Below, piece after piece: positions 29,090 through 38,452 of a stretch of 64,000 bases of DNA. The first letter of the stretch is position 1. Every line of letters begins with the position of its first letter. The position numbers were made by a program, and so were the translations under genes. The stretch covers positions 124,001 to 188,000 of the forward strand of contig NZ_JACHCN010000008.1 of NCBI RefSeq assembly GCF_014205795.1. The letters run 5' to 3'. Source of the DNA: Rhodanobacter sp. MP7CTX1 (GTDB lineage Bacteria > Pseudomonadota > Gammaproteobacteria > Xanthomonadales > Rhodanobacteraceae). The notes under the pieces are model-generated. The model was given only the letters and a program-made list of their open reading frames with translations, did no database searches and had not been told where the DNA came from.

Positions 29090-29530
29090 TCAACTGGTGT
29101 CGAGCCAGAAAGTCACCGGTCCATCGTTCACCAGCTGGACCTTCATATGGGCGCCAAAGCAGCCGGTTTCCACCCCCGGATGCGCCACGCGCGCGAGTTC
29201 CAGTAGCCGGTCGAACCAGCGCCTGCCGTGCTCCGGTGACGCCGCACGCGTGAAACTTGGACGCATGCCCGAACGGGTGTCGGCGGCGAGGGTGAACTGG
29301 CTGACCAACAGCAATCCGCCGCCGGTATCGGTAAGCGAACGGTTCATGCGGCCGGCGTCGTCGGCGAATACGCGATAGCCGAGCAGGCGTTCGAGCATGC
29401 GTCTGGTCTGGGTTTCGCCGTCGTCCGGCTGCACCGCCACCAGCGCCAGCAGGCCCGGGCCGATTGCGCCGATGGTGGCCTCGTCAACGTCGACGCGGGC
29501 GGAGAGTACGCGCTGGATCAGGGCAATCAT
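29090..29530 (-). CDS. dtd: D-aminoacyl-tRNA deacylase Dtd
   Basis: The 146-aa protein has the usual length and both active-site motifs of Dtd: SQFTLAAD and [11 protein letters not shown] (the Gly-cisPro cleft). It hydrolyses D-amino acids, and glycine from tRNA-Ala, released from mischarged tRNAs in the cytoplasm. The start [15 protein letters not shown] is canonical. The 170 bases between it and rpoD contain no gene. Confidence 0.96.
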   Translation of the reverse strand: MIALIQRVLSARVDVDEATIGAIGPGLLALVAVQPDDGETQTRRMLERLLGYRVFADDAGRMNRSLTDTGGGLLLVSQFTLAADTRSGMRPSFTRAASPEHGRRWFDRLLELARVAHPGVETGCFGAHMKVQLVNDGPVTFWLDTS

Positions 29531-29655
29531 GGCCGCACGGAGAGGGGCGAGGCGCTCAGCTTAAAACCACCGTGCGGCAGGCGAAAGCGGCCGGGCGTTA
29601 GCGCGGCAGTCGGGCCGGTTGAAGTGTCCGCGGGCTAGTCCCGTAAACTGGGCGG

Positions 29656-30549
29656 ATGCGTATCGACATGTACCTCCTCTATCTCCTCTTGCGCCTGCTG
29701 GGTCGGTTGCCACTGCGCGTGTTGCATGGCATCGGCAGCGCAGTGGGACGGCTGACGCTGTGGTGGCGCAGCCGCATGGTGCAGAACACCGCCGTGAACC
29801 TGCGTATCGTGCGACCGCAACTGGACGACGCGGCGCAGGCGGCATTGCTGCGCGAGGTGCTGATCGAAAGTGGCAAGTCGGCCACCGAGATCGTGAAGAT
29901 CTGGGGCGGCGGTGCCGAGCGGGCGTTGCAGCTGGTTCGTGAAGTGCGCGGCGAAGCGTTGTTCGATGCCGCGCTGGCGGCGGGCAAGGGCGTGATCATC
30001 GCCGCACCGCATCTGGGTTGCTGGGAGTTGTTGAATTATTGGCTATGTCGCAAGACGCCGATGGCGATCCTGTATCGGCCACCGCGGATCGCCGCGATCG
30101 AGGGGCTGATGCGCAAGATGCGTGGTGCGCTGGCGCCCGAACAGGTGCGCGCCGACGGTGCCGGCGTGCGCACGTTGTACAAGCGGCTGGCCGCGGGTGG
30201 CACGGTTGGCATCCTGCCGGATCAGAAGCCGCGCGCCGGTGAGGGCGAGTTCGCGCCGTTCTTTGGTCGTGATGCCTTGACCATGGTGCTGCTGCCGCGA
30301 CTGGCCGCGCGAACCGGGGCGACTGTGCTGTTTGCGTTCGCCGAGCGGTTGCCGCGCGGTGCGGGCTATCGCATTCATCTGCTGCCGGCGCCACAGGGCT
30401 TGACGGACGCCGATCTGACGGTGGCCTGCGGCGCGCTAAATCGAGGTGTGCAGGCCTGCGTCGAGCTGGCCTTTGCGCAGTACCAGTGGCAATACAAACG
30501 TTACTCGGCTGACGATAGGCCCAGCCCTTACGATCGTGAGAACGGGTAG
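29656..30549 (+). CDS. Lysophospholipid/lipid A late acyltransferase (LpxL/HtrB family)
   Basis: The 297-aa protein has an N-terminal membrane anchor (LLYLLLRLLGRLPLRVLHGI) and the HX4E catalytic motif in GVIIAAPHLGCWELLNYW, plus GTVGILPDQKPRAGEGEFAPFFG, typical of the LpxL/LpxM acyltransferases that add secondary acyl chains to Kdo2-lipid IVA. Shorter and less typical members act on other glycolipids, so the exact acceptor is open. It starts the lipopolysaccharide-related cluster and is divergent from dtd. Confidence 0.9.
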   Translation: MRIDMYLLYLLLRLLGRLPLRVLHGIGSAVGRLTLWWRSRMVQNTAVNLRIVRPQLDDAAQAALLREVLIESGKSATEIVKIWGGGAERALQLVREVRGEALFDAALAAGKGVIIAAPHLGCWELLNYWLCRKTPMAILYRPPRIAAIEGLMRKMRGALAPEQVRADGAGVRTLYKRLAAGGTVGILPDQKPRAGEGEFAPFFGRDALTMVLLPRLAARTGATVLFAFAERLPRGAGYRIHLLPAPQGLTDADLTVACGALNRGVQACVELAFAQYQWQYKRYSADDRPSPYDRENG

Positions 30550-30579
30550 GGGCGCGCTGGCGTAGAAGCTACGCGTCAC

Positions 30580-30655
30580 CCCTGTGGGAGCGACTTCAGT
30601 CGCGATGCTTTTCCCGTCGCCCCAGAGCATCGCGACTGAAGTCGCTCCCACAGGG
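30580..30655. repeat. REP-like inverted pair
   Basis: A 30-bp arm containing TGTGGGAGCGACTTCAGTCG and its exact reverse complement flank a 16-bp loop. The sequence GTGGGAGCGACTTCAGTCGCGA is the widespread REP family of xanthomonads and pseudomonads. A short direct repeat, CCACAGGGTTTCGTGCT, follows twice at 30648-30684. Confidence 0.85.
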
Positions 30656-30686
30656 TTTCGTGCTACTTCCACAGGGTTTCGTGCTC

Positions 30687-31007
30687 CTACGGCTTTTCCA
30701 GGCGGCGCAGGAAGACGGTCATTTCCTTTTCGGCCTGCTTGTCGCCGCGTTGCGCGGCAGCGGCGATCCCACTGCGCCAGACATCGGCTGCCGCCTGTGG
30801 CTGGTTGGCCTCGAGACAGGCTTTGCCGAGCAGTTTCCACGCCGCCGAATAGGTCGGATCAAACGCCAGTGCGCGGCGCAGCTCGTCCACCGCTGCGGTC
30901 GCGTCACCGCCACCGAGCAGCGCGTTGCCCAGTGAGAAGCGCAGCAGTGCGCCGTCGCGTGGGCCGCCGCACTGCTGGCGCAGGCTCGCGATCAGGGTCG
31001 CGTTCAT
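30687..31007 (-). CDS. Small TPR repeat protein
   Basis: The 106-aa protein contains two tetratricopeptide repeats (LLRFSLGNALLGGGDATAAV with ELRRALAFDPTYSAAWKLLG, and KACLEANQPQAAADVWRSGI), a helical protein-protein interaction fold. Its start overlaps the stop of the upstream ArnT-like gene (ATGA), so they are translationally coupled. No signal peptide. Similar small TPR proteins occur beside membrane glycosyltransferases, but the role is unknown. Confidence 0.8.
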   Translation of the reverse strand: MNATLIASLRQQCGGPRDGALLRFSLGNALLGGGDATAAVDELRRALAFDPTYSAAWKLLGKACLEANQPQAAADVWRSGIAAAAQRGDKQAEKEMTVFLRRLEKP

Positions 31008-32731
31008 GGCTGGGTGTGATAACGCCAGCGGTCGGATGGATAGATCTGGGTCGGCTGTGCCGGTTCCGCTGGCGTGCGTCCGGCGCGCACGTCAGCCAGT
31101 GACGTGGCCGGCCAGATCACCACCCACGACGAGCGGAACGGCTGCACCAGCAGCGCATAACGCAGATCGTTGGCGTCGAGCTTTTCCGGATGCGTCACGA
31201 TCAGCCCGTTCGGGTGAGCGTGCGCGAAGTCCTGCAAAGAATCACCTTCGGTCAGGATAGTGATCGGATGCAGCAACCGGCCCGCGAAATGGAACTCACC
31301 TTCGTAATCGCCGGCGTAGCCGATCGCTTGGTTTGCGCTGTCCGCCGCATGCAGCAATTGGGCGGAAGGGCGCAGGTCATATTGGGGCCACAGGGTCAGT
31401 GTGAACAAGGTATTGAGGGTGAGTGTGCCGACCAGTCCGGCGACTGCCAGGCGGCGCAATTCGCCACGCCCGCGCAATAGCAGCAAACCCCCGATGAGCA
31501 GAAACACCACACTGAAGTAGCGGCTGTAGGGCGCGGCTGCATCCAACCATTCACCGTGCAGGTAATTGTTGGCTACCAGGATCGGCAACAGGAACAGGGC
31601 CAGCGCAAGGCCGATGCCGCCCACGCCCAGCGGCCAGGTGCCAAGCCAGCTGTTGTCGGCCAGCGCCGGACGGCGTTCGCGCAGAACGGCGATGGCGCCG
31701 GCCATCAGCAGCACCATGCCGGCAAGCTCCGGCAGCAAGTAATACAGCTGCTTGCCGCGGATCAGCGAAAACACGATGAAGGTTGGTAGCACCCAGCACA
31801 GTGCAAAACGCAGGCCCGGCTCCAGCGGTCGGCGCAACGTGCCCAGCGCGACCCAGATGCGCGGCCAGCCAATAAAGGGAAACAGCAGCATCGGCAGCAT
31901 CAGCAGATACCACACGACAGGATGGGCATGGCTCTGCAGATGTTGTTCCGTGCTCACGCCATGAACCACCCGCGCTGCCGTCTGGGTGAAGAACAGTCGG
32001 TGCCGGTACTCCTCGCCGCCGGCAAGGCCTGCCGGCAGCGCCCATGCCAGCAACATCGCAAGACCGAGCAGCACCGACAGCACGCCGCGGCCATACCAGC
32101 GCGCGCGATGCTGGCGTGCCCAGTCGCTCCACAGCGGGCCGAGCAGCCAAGGGAAAATGACGTGCAGCAGCATCACCGGGCCCTTGGTCAACAGGCCCGC
32201 GCCGATGCACAGCCCGAACAGCAGCCAGCGCGGCTCGGCGCGATGTAGCTTCGGGGTCAGGCATAGCAGCGCCGCCAGCGTCCATACCGCCAGCAGCACG
32301 TCGTACATGATCTGCAGGCCAAACAGAAATGCGTAGCCCAGCGCCAGCAGCATCCATGGCGCGGCCTTGGTCATCCACGGCCGGCTCGGAAACAGCCGAC
32401 GCGCAAGCATCGATACCAAGACGAGTTGTGCGCCACCAATCAGTACTTCAAGCACCCGCGGCCAGATATCGTCGACACCGAAGACGTACCAGCCGGCATG
32501 GATCAGCCAGAACAGCAGCGGTGCCTTCTCACTGTAGGGTTGTCCGTTGTTGTACGGCACCAGCCAGTGGCTGTGACTCCACATCTCCCACGCCACAGCC
32601 AGGGTGCGCGTGGAATACAGCGGCATCGGGCCATGCGAAAAGATCGCCAGCAGGGTGACAAAGGCCCACAGCGGGAGCCAGGGCCACACGGCCCGCAGGT
32701 GTTCGGAACGGCTATAGGCGCTGACGGACAC
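31004..32731 (-). CDS. ArnT-like GT39/GT83 membrane glycosyltransferase
   Basis: The protein has about 575 aa from a GTG at 32731 (VSVSAYSRSEHLRAVWPWLP); the longer frame from 32869 would run into the 3' end of the upstream gene. It has around 12 membrane segments; the first periplasmic loop has STRTLAVAWEMW followed by PYSEKAPLLFWL, the ArnT-type pattern. Family members transfer a sugar such as aminoarabinose, mannose or galactose from undecaprenyl phosphate onto lipid A or core. The C-terminal periplasmic part (about 450-575) is present. It is in a run with a glycerophosphotransferase-like gene upstream and a coupled TPR gene downstream. Confidence 0.85.
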   Translation of the reverse strand: MSVSAYSRSEHLRAVWPWLPLWAFVTLLAIFSHGPMPLYSTRTLAVAWEMWSHSHWLVPYNNGQPYSEKAPLLFWLIHAGWYVFGVDDIWPRVLEVLIGGAQLVLVSMLARRLFPSRPWMTKAAPWMLLALGYAFLFGLQIMYDVLLAVWTLAALLCLTPKLHRAEPRWLLFGLCIGAGLLTKGPVMLLHVIFPWLLGPLWSDWARQHRARWYGRGVLSVLLGLAMLLAWALPAGLAGGEEYRHRLFFTQTAARVVHGVSTEQHLQSHAHPVVWYLLMLPMLLFPFIGWPRIWVALGTLRRPLEPGLRFALCWVLPTFIVFSLIRGKQLYYLLPELAGMVLLMAGAIAVLRERRPALADNSWLGTWPLGVGGIGLALALFLLPILVANNYLHGEWLDAAAPYSRYFSVVFLLIGGLLLLRGRGELRRLAVAGLVGTLTLNTLFTLTLWPQYDLRPSAQLLHAADSANQAIGYAGDYEGEFHFAGRLLHPITILTEGDSLQDFAHAHPNGLIVTHPEKLDANDLRYALLVQPFRSSWVVIWPATSLADVRAGRTPAEPAQPTQIYPSDRWRYHTQP

Positions 32732-32817
32732 AGGCAGACTCTTGGGAGGTGGTATTAAGTTGATTCTAGCCCGCCCTGAATGGTCGCAAGGCCATCGGTG
32801 GGTGATCCGTTCCGATC

Positions 32818-33903
32818 TTAGGCCGGACCCCAATAGCCGATGCGCCGACGGATCCTCAGCTTTCGCCACAGGTTCAGTGGCTTGTGACTGCGATTGCGCG
32901 CACCCGCGGCAACGAAGGCATCGATTGCATCCAGCACGCGTTCGCTGGAATGGCCATCACGGTAGGGGTGGATAGCGTCAGCATGGTCGTGAATGGCCTT
33001 GAGCAGCTCCGCGGGTCGCGCCAGCGCGCGCTCGATCGCCGGCTCGAATTGCGTCGGGTCGTCGATGTCGATCAGCTGTGGGCCGGGCTGACGGTTCTTG
33101 AAGGTCACCACCGGCTTGCCGGTGAGCAGGAATTCGCTGAGCGCGGACGACGTATCCGAACACATGAGGTCGACCTGTGGAAACAGCTCGAGGATGTTGT
33201 CGTTCTCGGCGAACGAGAGGAAGTCGTTTTGCAGCGCCTTGTAGCGTGCCACCGTCTCCGGATTCATCTTGGGATGGAAGCTGACGATCCAGCGCCAGCG
33301 CCCGTCGCGTGACAGCCGCTTCACTTCTTCGTACAGCGTATCGGCCGCACTCCACTTGGGTGAAAAGGTGGAGTGATAAAGGATCACCGGTGGCTTGCGA
33401 ACATCAGGCAGCGGACCGGCGATTTCGCGCATGAACGGGTCGAGTTTGGGCCAGCCGGTCTCGGTGACCGTGAAGTGACCAACTCGATCAGCGATCGCCT
33501 TGAATTGCGCGGTATCGCGCGGACCGGTGGTGCAATACAGATCGAAGAAGCCGCGGATGTAGATGTGCCGCGGCTTGCCGGCGTTGAAGCCGTGGAACGT
33601 CTCCACCTTCACGCCGGGAAAGAAGTGCGGCACGGCATTGCTGGAGGTGATCACCGCCAGCGGGCTCCATGCGCGTACTTCGGCCACGCTGAGCAGGCGC
33701 TCGCCTTCCACCAGATCCTCTGCGCCGGGCCCGTCGAAGAACCACGCTGCTTCGTCGCCGCGCGCGCGGATGGCTTCCTGCAGCGGACGCAGGATCGCCA
33801 GCGCGTAGCGCTCGGACCCGTACAGCAGGTATCGCTTCTTTGAGGCCGGCCTTTTTGAAGCGGGCTGGTTTGAAGCTGACTTGTCTGAAGCTGGCGTTGG
33901 CAT
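32818..33903 (-). CDS. CDP-glycerol glycerophosphotransferase-like protein
   Basis: The protein has 361 aa from ATG 33903, 2 bp after the stop of the GT2 gene; a longer upstream frame runs into that gene. Residues 5-23 are a short tandem repeat ASDKS/ASNQP/ASKRP/ASKK. The core matches the Glyphos_transf family: VETFHGFNAGKPRHIYIRGF, VILYHSTFSPKWSAADTLYE, SFHPKMNPETVARYKAL and DLMCSDTSSALSEFLLTGKP. Known relatives polymerise or attach glycerol phosphate to teichoic acids or O-antigens; here it may decorate the LPS core. The active-site His and acidic pair seem present. Substrate not proven. Confidence 0.8.
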   Translation of the reverse strand: MPTPASDKSASNQPASKRPASKKRYLLYGSERYALAILRPLQEAIRARGDEAAWFFDGPGAEDLVEGERLLSVAEVRAWSPLAVITSSNAVPHFFPGVKVETFHGFNAGKPRHIYIRGFFDLYCTTGPRDTAQFKAIADRVGHFTVTETGWPKLDPFMREIAGPLPDVRKPPVILYHSTFSPKWSAADTLYEEVKRLSRDGRWRWIVSFHPKMNPETVARYKALQNDFLSFAENDNILELFPQVDLMCSDTSSALSEFLLTGKPVVTFKNRQPGPQLIDIDDPTQFEPAIERALARPAELLKAIHDHADAIHPYRDGHSSERVLDAIDAFVAAGARNRSHKPLNLWRKLRIRRRIGYWGPA

Positions 33904-33905
33904 GG

Positions 33906-34721
33906 TCAACGGTCGATTCCGTGCCGGGTGAGGGAGGTCGCCGCCAGCGGTAGCGATTCCGGGTTCTGGCGTATCTCGTAGTAACGCATGCGCTTGTAAA
34001 CGGCATACACGGCCGCGGTGTGCGCGATCAGATAACCGCGCCAGCCATCCAGAAAGCCGAGCCGGAAAAAATAATCCTTGATGAAGGTCAGCAAGAACAG
34101 GAACGGGGTCTGCCACATCCGCACCGGCTTGTTCTTGTCGTTCCAGTCCCGGCACTTCAATTCCGAGTAACGCAACGACTTCAGCTGCTTGTGCACCAGC
34201 GTCGGGTTGTTCACATGGTTGAACGGTGCGCGCAGCGTCGGCGCGGGGCCATCGAAGCGCAGCGATTCATGGACCCGTGCGTCGGTCCAGCGCGCGCGAT
34301 CACGGTGATACAGTCGCGCCATTTTTTCGCCGACCGCGGGCCGATACCAGCGCATCGGCGCCCCCATGAAAATGGTGCTGCGACGCAGCCATGCGGCGCT
34401 TGCGTCGCTGGCCATCAACTGGGGCAGCCGCTGCAGCAGTTCGGCCGCCAGCTCAGGCGTCAGATATTCGTCCGCGTCCAGCGCGAGGATCCAGGTATGG
34501 CTGCACAGGGTGGTGGCGAAGTTGCGTTGTGGACCAAAGCCCAGCCAGTCCTGGTGGACGACCCTTGCGCCATGCGCGCTCGCCACTGCTACGGTATCGT
34601 CATCGCTGCCACTGTCGACCACCAGCTTTTCGGCCGCAAACGGTACGCTGTCAAGGCAGCGCGCAATATTGTCGGCCTCGTTATGGGTTATGACGACAAG
34701 GGTCAGTGGCAGGGTTGGCAT
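33906..34721 (-). CDS. Glycosyltransferase family 2 (WaaE/KdtX-like)
   Basis: The 271-aa GT-A enzyme starts LTLVVITHNEADNIARCLDS and has the metal-binding DADE motif in WILALDADEYLTPEL, with a WRGYLI amphipathic helix near the C-terminus. This matches the WaaE/KdtX beta-1,4-glucosyltransferase family that adds the first glucose to heptose of the LPS inner core. Position in a cluster with other core enzymes agrees. No kdtA is in view. Confidence 0.85.
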   Translation of the reverse strand: MPTLPLTLVVITHNEADNIARCLDSVPFAAEKLVVDSGSDDDTVAVASAHGARVVHQDWLGFGPQRNFATTLCSHTWILALDADEYLTPELAAELLQRLPQLMASDASAAWLRRSTIFMGAPMRWYRPAVGEKMARLYHRDRARWTDARVHESLRFDGPAPTLRAPFNHVNNPTLVHKQLKSLRYSELKCRDWNDKNKPVRMWQTPFLFLLTFIKDYFFRLGFLDGWRGYLIAHTAAVYAVYKRMRYYEIRQNPESLPLAATSLTRHGIDR

Positions 34722-34997
34722 CGGCGGATTCTAGCTGATCCGTTCTGGTCGGTTCGGCCGGAAGTCCGCCCCCTGCATGAGGGAAGAATTACCCAGATGG
34801 GAGATTCACCGCGATGGCTGGCCTGCGTTCGGTATGATACGGGCACGGTGCAAGCCACCCCTGCTGGAATTTCGAGATTGATCAGGCGGAGAACGGGTGT
34901 CCATGAGCAACAGTGTGAATGAGGCCGCGATCGCAAGAGATGGCGGCTGCCCCGGCGGGCGACAATGTTCCCGGCGCCTGTCAATAAAGGCCGCTGC

Positions 34998-35915
34998 ATG
35001 AGCATCCAGACTACGACCTTCGCAGTCGTCATCACCAGCTACAACTATCGCGATTTCGTGGTGGAGGCCGTCGAAAGTGCACTTGCGCAGAGCCGCAAGC
35101 CGGCGCAAGTAGTCGTTGTCGACGATGGCTCGACCGATGGGTCGGACACCCTTCTGCGCCAACACTATGGGGAAGACGAACGTGTCACGCTGATCTGCGG
35201 CACAAACGGTGGGCAGTTCGAGGCATTCCAGCGTGGCGTTGCGGCCGTGCAGGCGGAGGTAGTCTGCTTTTTGGACTCCGATGATCACTGGGCACCTGAC
35301 TACCTGGCTCGGCTGGGCGAGCTATACGACACGCGCGCCGATGTCGGTTTTGTTTTTTCGGATATGCGGCACTTTGGCCAGGAGGACCGGCTCGTCGGGT
35401 TCAACCGCAGCGCCGTCGATCTGGGACACACCGCGATCATCACGTACGCCATGGCGCGTTGGTATGGCGCCCCCACGTCAGCGCTGTCGACGCGCACAAA
35501 GTGGGCGCGCAAGGTGCTCGATCTGCCCGACTCCTTTCGTGAGACGTGGCGGCTGTCGGCGGACAATTGCCTGGTCTTCGGCAGCAGTGTGCTCGGTGCG
35601 CACAAATACTATCTGCCGACCGGCAGCGTCTGGTATCGCATCCACGGCAAGAACGGCTGGTGGTCCAACCTGGGTCCATCCCAAACCTACATCAATCGTT
35701 TGCGTTCGCGCGGCCTGATCAACCACTACGCACGAGTGGCCGGGATCGACGATTCCTGTATCGCGCTGTGCAAACTCGAATACCGGACCAAGCCCGCCCC
35801 GCTGTGGGCCGAAACCAAGCGCTATGCTGCGCTAGCCTTGCGAAGCCGCGCGCCCTGGTGGAAGCGCATCGAGCACGCGATTGCGATCCTGCTGGGGCAT
35901 AGCAAGCAGGCCTAG
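34998..35915 (+). CDS. Glycosyltransferase family 2
   Basis: The protein has 305 aa from ATG 34998 (an ATG-upstream start at 34965 is less likely). The GT-A fold is plain: FAVVITSYNYRDFVVEAVES, VVVVDDGSTDGSDTLL and FLDSDDHWAPDYL, with the DSDD metal motif. It faces away from the minus-strand GT2 gene at 33906-34721, so the two are divergently transcribed from the interval 34722-34997. Sugar and acceptor are unknown; the cluster suggests LPS core or O-unit. Confidence 0.88.
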   Translation: MSIQTTTFAVVITSYNYRDFVVEAVESALAQSRKPAQVVVVDDGSTDGSDTLLRQHYGEDERVTLICGTNGGQFEAFQRGVAAVQAEVVCFLDSDDHWAPDYLARLGELYDTRADVGFVFSDMRHFGQEDRLVGFNRSAVDLGHTAIITYAMARWYGAPTSALSTRTKWARKVLDLPDSFRETWRLSADNCLVFGSSVLGAHKYYLPTGSVWYRIHGKNGWWSNLGPSQTYINRLRSRGLINHYARVAGIDDSCIALCKLEYRTKPAPLWAETKRYAALALRSRAPWWKRIEHAIAILLGHSKQA

Positions 35916-35965
35916 GGACTGTGGCGGGCACTTGCGCGGGCCACTTGGAGACCTTGAACAGGCTC

Positions 35966-36988
35966 CTACAACAACTGCTCTAGCGACTCCTGCAGCAGAC
36001 CTGCAAAGGTTCGCTCATTCGTCTCGAACCACGCGCGCGCTTCGGCGCCGATCGCCACACATTGTGCATAGTCCAGGCTGCGCGTGAATTCGATCGCTGC
36101 TTCCAACGAAGCTTCATCGAAGTGATAAAGCATCGCGGCGTTCAGCTGCCCGACTGCGGTGGCACTGACCAGTAGACCGCGCCCCGGGCGTACCATTTCG
36201 TTCATCGGCGGCACGTCGCAGGTGATCACCACGGCGCCACAACTCATGGCCTCGGCGATGTAGTGGCCCCAACCCTCGGCCTCGGACAGGCAGAGGTGGA
36301 AGACGTGGCTGTTTTGCAGGCGACGAACCTCGTCGATGTCGTCGAGAGTGGCGATCCGGTGCTCCACGTTGTCCCGTGCCGGCGTGCTCGGAATGCTCTG
36401 GGCGGTCTGTGGTGCTTGCAACACCAGCAACGGCGGCCATTCGGGATGGCGCCGCCATAGCGCCAACAGGCGCCGCGTACCCTTCATCCGGCTGGCCCCG
36501 GCCAGGTGCAGGAAGCGTGGTTGCCGGGGTACCTGCGAGATCAGGCAATCGGTACTGCGAAAGCCGATATACAACGTGCGGATGCCGCGGGCCTGAAAGA
36601 TGCTCGCCGCGACCCGGGTCTTGGCAAGCAAGGCGTCGATCTGGTGCAAATGACGCTCATCTCGCTGCGACATCCATTCCGGATTGGGAATGAACAGGTT
36701 GCGCCGTGCCAAGCCCAGGTAGGCCGGGCGTACATGCTCCAGCATGATGTTGGCGTCGAACTTCCAGGGTCCGCGACAGCCACGAAGCAACCAACGCCAC
36801 AGCAGTCGTATGCACAGCAGCACGGCCGCCGGCGTAAGGCGATGTCGTTTCGGTCCGGTGGGAGTGAAATGGACCTCGTGACCCAGCGACTCTAGCGTTT
36901 CGCGCAGTAGCCGCAGGTCATGGCTCAGGCCACGGCCGTTGTCCCAGCCGATCAGGTTGATGCGTGCCCTCCGCCGTTGCTCAACCAT
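35966..36988 (-). CDS. Glycosyltransferase family 4 (GT-B)
   Basis: The protein has 340 aa from ATG 36988, which overlaps the stop of the O-antigen-ligase-like gene by 8 bp. The sequence RFLHLAGASRMKGTRRLLAL and FHLCLSEAEGWGHYIAEAMS with VVITCDVPPMNEMV is the nucleotide-sugar-binding half of a GT-B enzyme (E-x7-E type). It is cytoplasmic, with likely action on an LPS or capsule precursor. Start further upstream possible but less supported. Confidence 0.87.
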   Translation of the reverse strand: MVEQRRRARINLIGWDNGRGLSHDLRLLRETLESLGHEVHFTPTGPKRHRLTPAAVLLCIRLLWRWLLRGCRGPWKFDANIMLEHVRPAYLGLARRNLFIPNPEWMSQRDERHLHQIDALLAKTRVAASIFQARGIRTLYIGFRSTDCLISQVPRQPRFLHLAGASRMKGTRRLLALWRRHPEWPPLLVLQAPQTAQSIPSTPARDNVEHRIATLDDIDEVRRLQNSHVFHLCLSEAEGWGHYIAEAMSCGAVVITCDVPPMNEMVRPGRGLLVSATAVGQLNAAMLYHFDEASLEAAIEFTRSLDYAQCVAIGAEARAWFETNERTFAGLLQESLEQLL

Positions 36989-38252
36989 GCGGTGCAATCT
37001 CCTGCGGCGGAGCGAGCTGACCGATCGATACGGCGAATCCGAGGACCAGAAAGAAATACAGGGAATGCGGCATGGCGCGATAGAATACATTGTCGCTCAA
37101 CGCACACAGCGCATACATGCTGACCACGGCCAACCCGGCGTTGGCCAGAAGGGCCACAGCACCGTCGGTATGTCTTGAATGGCGGACAAAGTAGCCCAGC
37201 GGGAGCCCGAATATCAGCAGCAAAACCAACAGCCCGGGCACACCTCCGGTTGCTGCTGCCTCCAGATATTCACTGTGCGGATGCTCGTACTTTGCGATCG
37301 CGGGATTGGCGCGACCGGCCGCCACTTGCTGGCCCACATACACACCGAACTGATCGATGCCAACGCCGGCCAGCGGATGGTCGAGAAAGGCCCGGCTGGC
37401 CGTACGCCACATTTCCAGGCGTTCGCGCACGGCACCTGTTGCAAGGGTCTGGTGATCGTAGCTCGACATTTCCGTCTGCACCGCGGCGAGTCGGCTCACG
37501 ACGACGCCATGCACACTTACTCCAGCCAGCACGCCGCCAACAACAATCGCGCCAATCAGCAGCAAGCTCTGGCGCCAGCGCCGGGTACGTCGCGCGTAAA
37601 TCAACAGCAGCAGCAGGAGCGCCGGAACGAAAGCCAGCAACGGCCCACGGCTCTGGGTCAGCAATGCGCCATACATGCCGAACACGGCGCCGGCACCGTG
37701 CACGCCAGTCTCTAGAGGGCGACTGGCCTGGTCGCCGCCGACCGGATAAAGCACTTGCAGTATCGACATCAACGACAGCGTCAGCATGACCATGGCGAAT
37801 TCGATGGCGCCCCAATCACCGCCATTCAGGCCATAGGCGCGGTCGACGCCAAAGATGAAATGTTGAACGATGCATACGCCGCCAAGCAGGATGGCGGTGA
37901 GGCTGAAACCGAGCCATATCCAGCGCATCCGCAACGGCAGGCTGAAAACCGCAGCCGTCAGCATGAACAGCAGAATGTGCGACGGTACGTCGAATGCGCT
38001 CCAGCCGATCCCATGAGCGAGGATGTTGAGCGCCGGATAAAGCAGCCCCAGACCACAGGCGACGAGCACCGACCAGGCATGGCGATAGCTGCTTCGCGTC
38101 GCCGCGCGGCTGGCCAGCAGGCCTAGCCCGGTCAGCAACAACACGGCCAGCGGCAGCACTTTTCCGTGCCATCGGATGGCGAACGACAGCGGCATCAGGG
38201 CAACCAGCAACGACAGCAGCCCGAGCCAGCATGCCCTCAACTTTTCATTCAC
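36981..38252 (-). CDS. O-antigen ligase family membrane protein (WaaL/RfaL-like)
   Basis: The protein has 423 aa from GTG 38252, preceded by the ribosome site AGGGAGG; the longer frame lacks one. About 11-12 membrane segments are visible and a large periplasmic loop contains SRGPLLAFVPALLLLLL, then VRERLEMWRTASRAFLDHPL, GVGIDQFGVYV and HPHSEYLEAAATGG, with the His/Arg residues conserved in Wzy_C ligases. It joins O-polysaccharide from undecaprenyl pyrophosphate to lipid A-core on the periplasmic face; a polymerase role is the alternative. Confidence 0.85.
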   Translation of the reverse strand: MNEKLRACWLGLLSLLVALMPLSFAIRWHGKVLPLAVLLLTGLGLLASRAATRSSYRHAWSVLVACGLGLLYPALNILAHGIGWSAFDVPSHILLFMLTAAVFSLPLRMRWIWLGFSLTAILLGGVCIVQHFIFGVDRAYGLNGGDWGAIEFAMVMLTLSLMSILQVLYPVGGDQASRPLETGVHGAGAVFGMYGALLTQSRGPLLAFVPALLLLLLIYARRTRRWRQSLLLIGAIVVGGVLAGVSVHGVVVSRLAAVQTEMSSYDHQTLATGAVRERLEMWRTASRAFLDHPLAGVGIDQFGVYVGQQVAAGRANPAIAKYEHPHSEYLEAAATGGVPGLLVLLLIFGLPLGYFVRHSRHTDGAVALLANAGLAVVSMYALCALSDNVFYRAMPHSLYFFLVLGFAVSIGQLAPPQEIAPHG

Positions 38253-38452
38253 CCGGCGCCTCCCTTCAGTCGATGATATCCATTGGGCTGTACGGAAGAC
38301 CCCCATCTCCAGCATCGGCCAAGCGATACCCCATGGTACTTTAGGCGGCTTCCACGTCCATGTGTGGCGAGTGGCGGCATAACGGCCACGTTCATGTAAT
38401 TTGTGGTGACCTCGCTCCGTCGACATTTGATCTTGCACGCACAGGCCGACCC

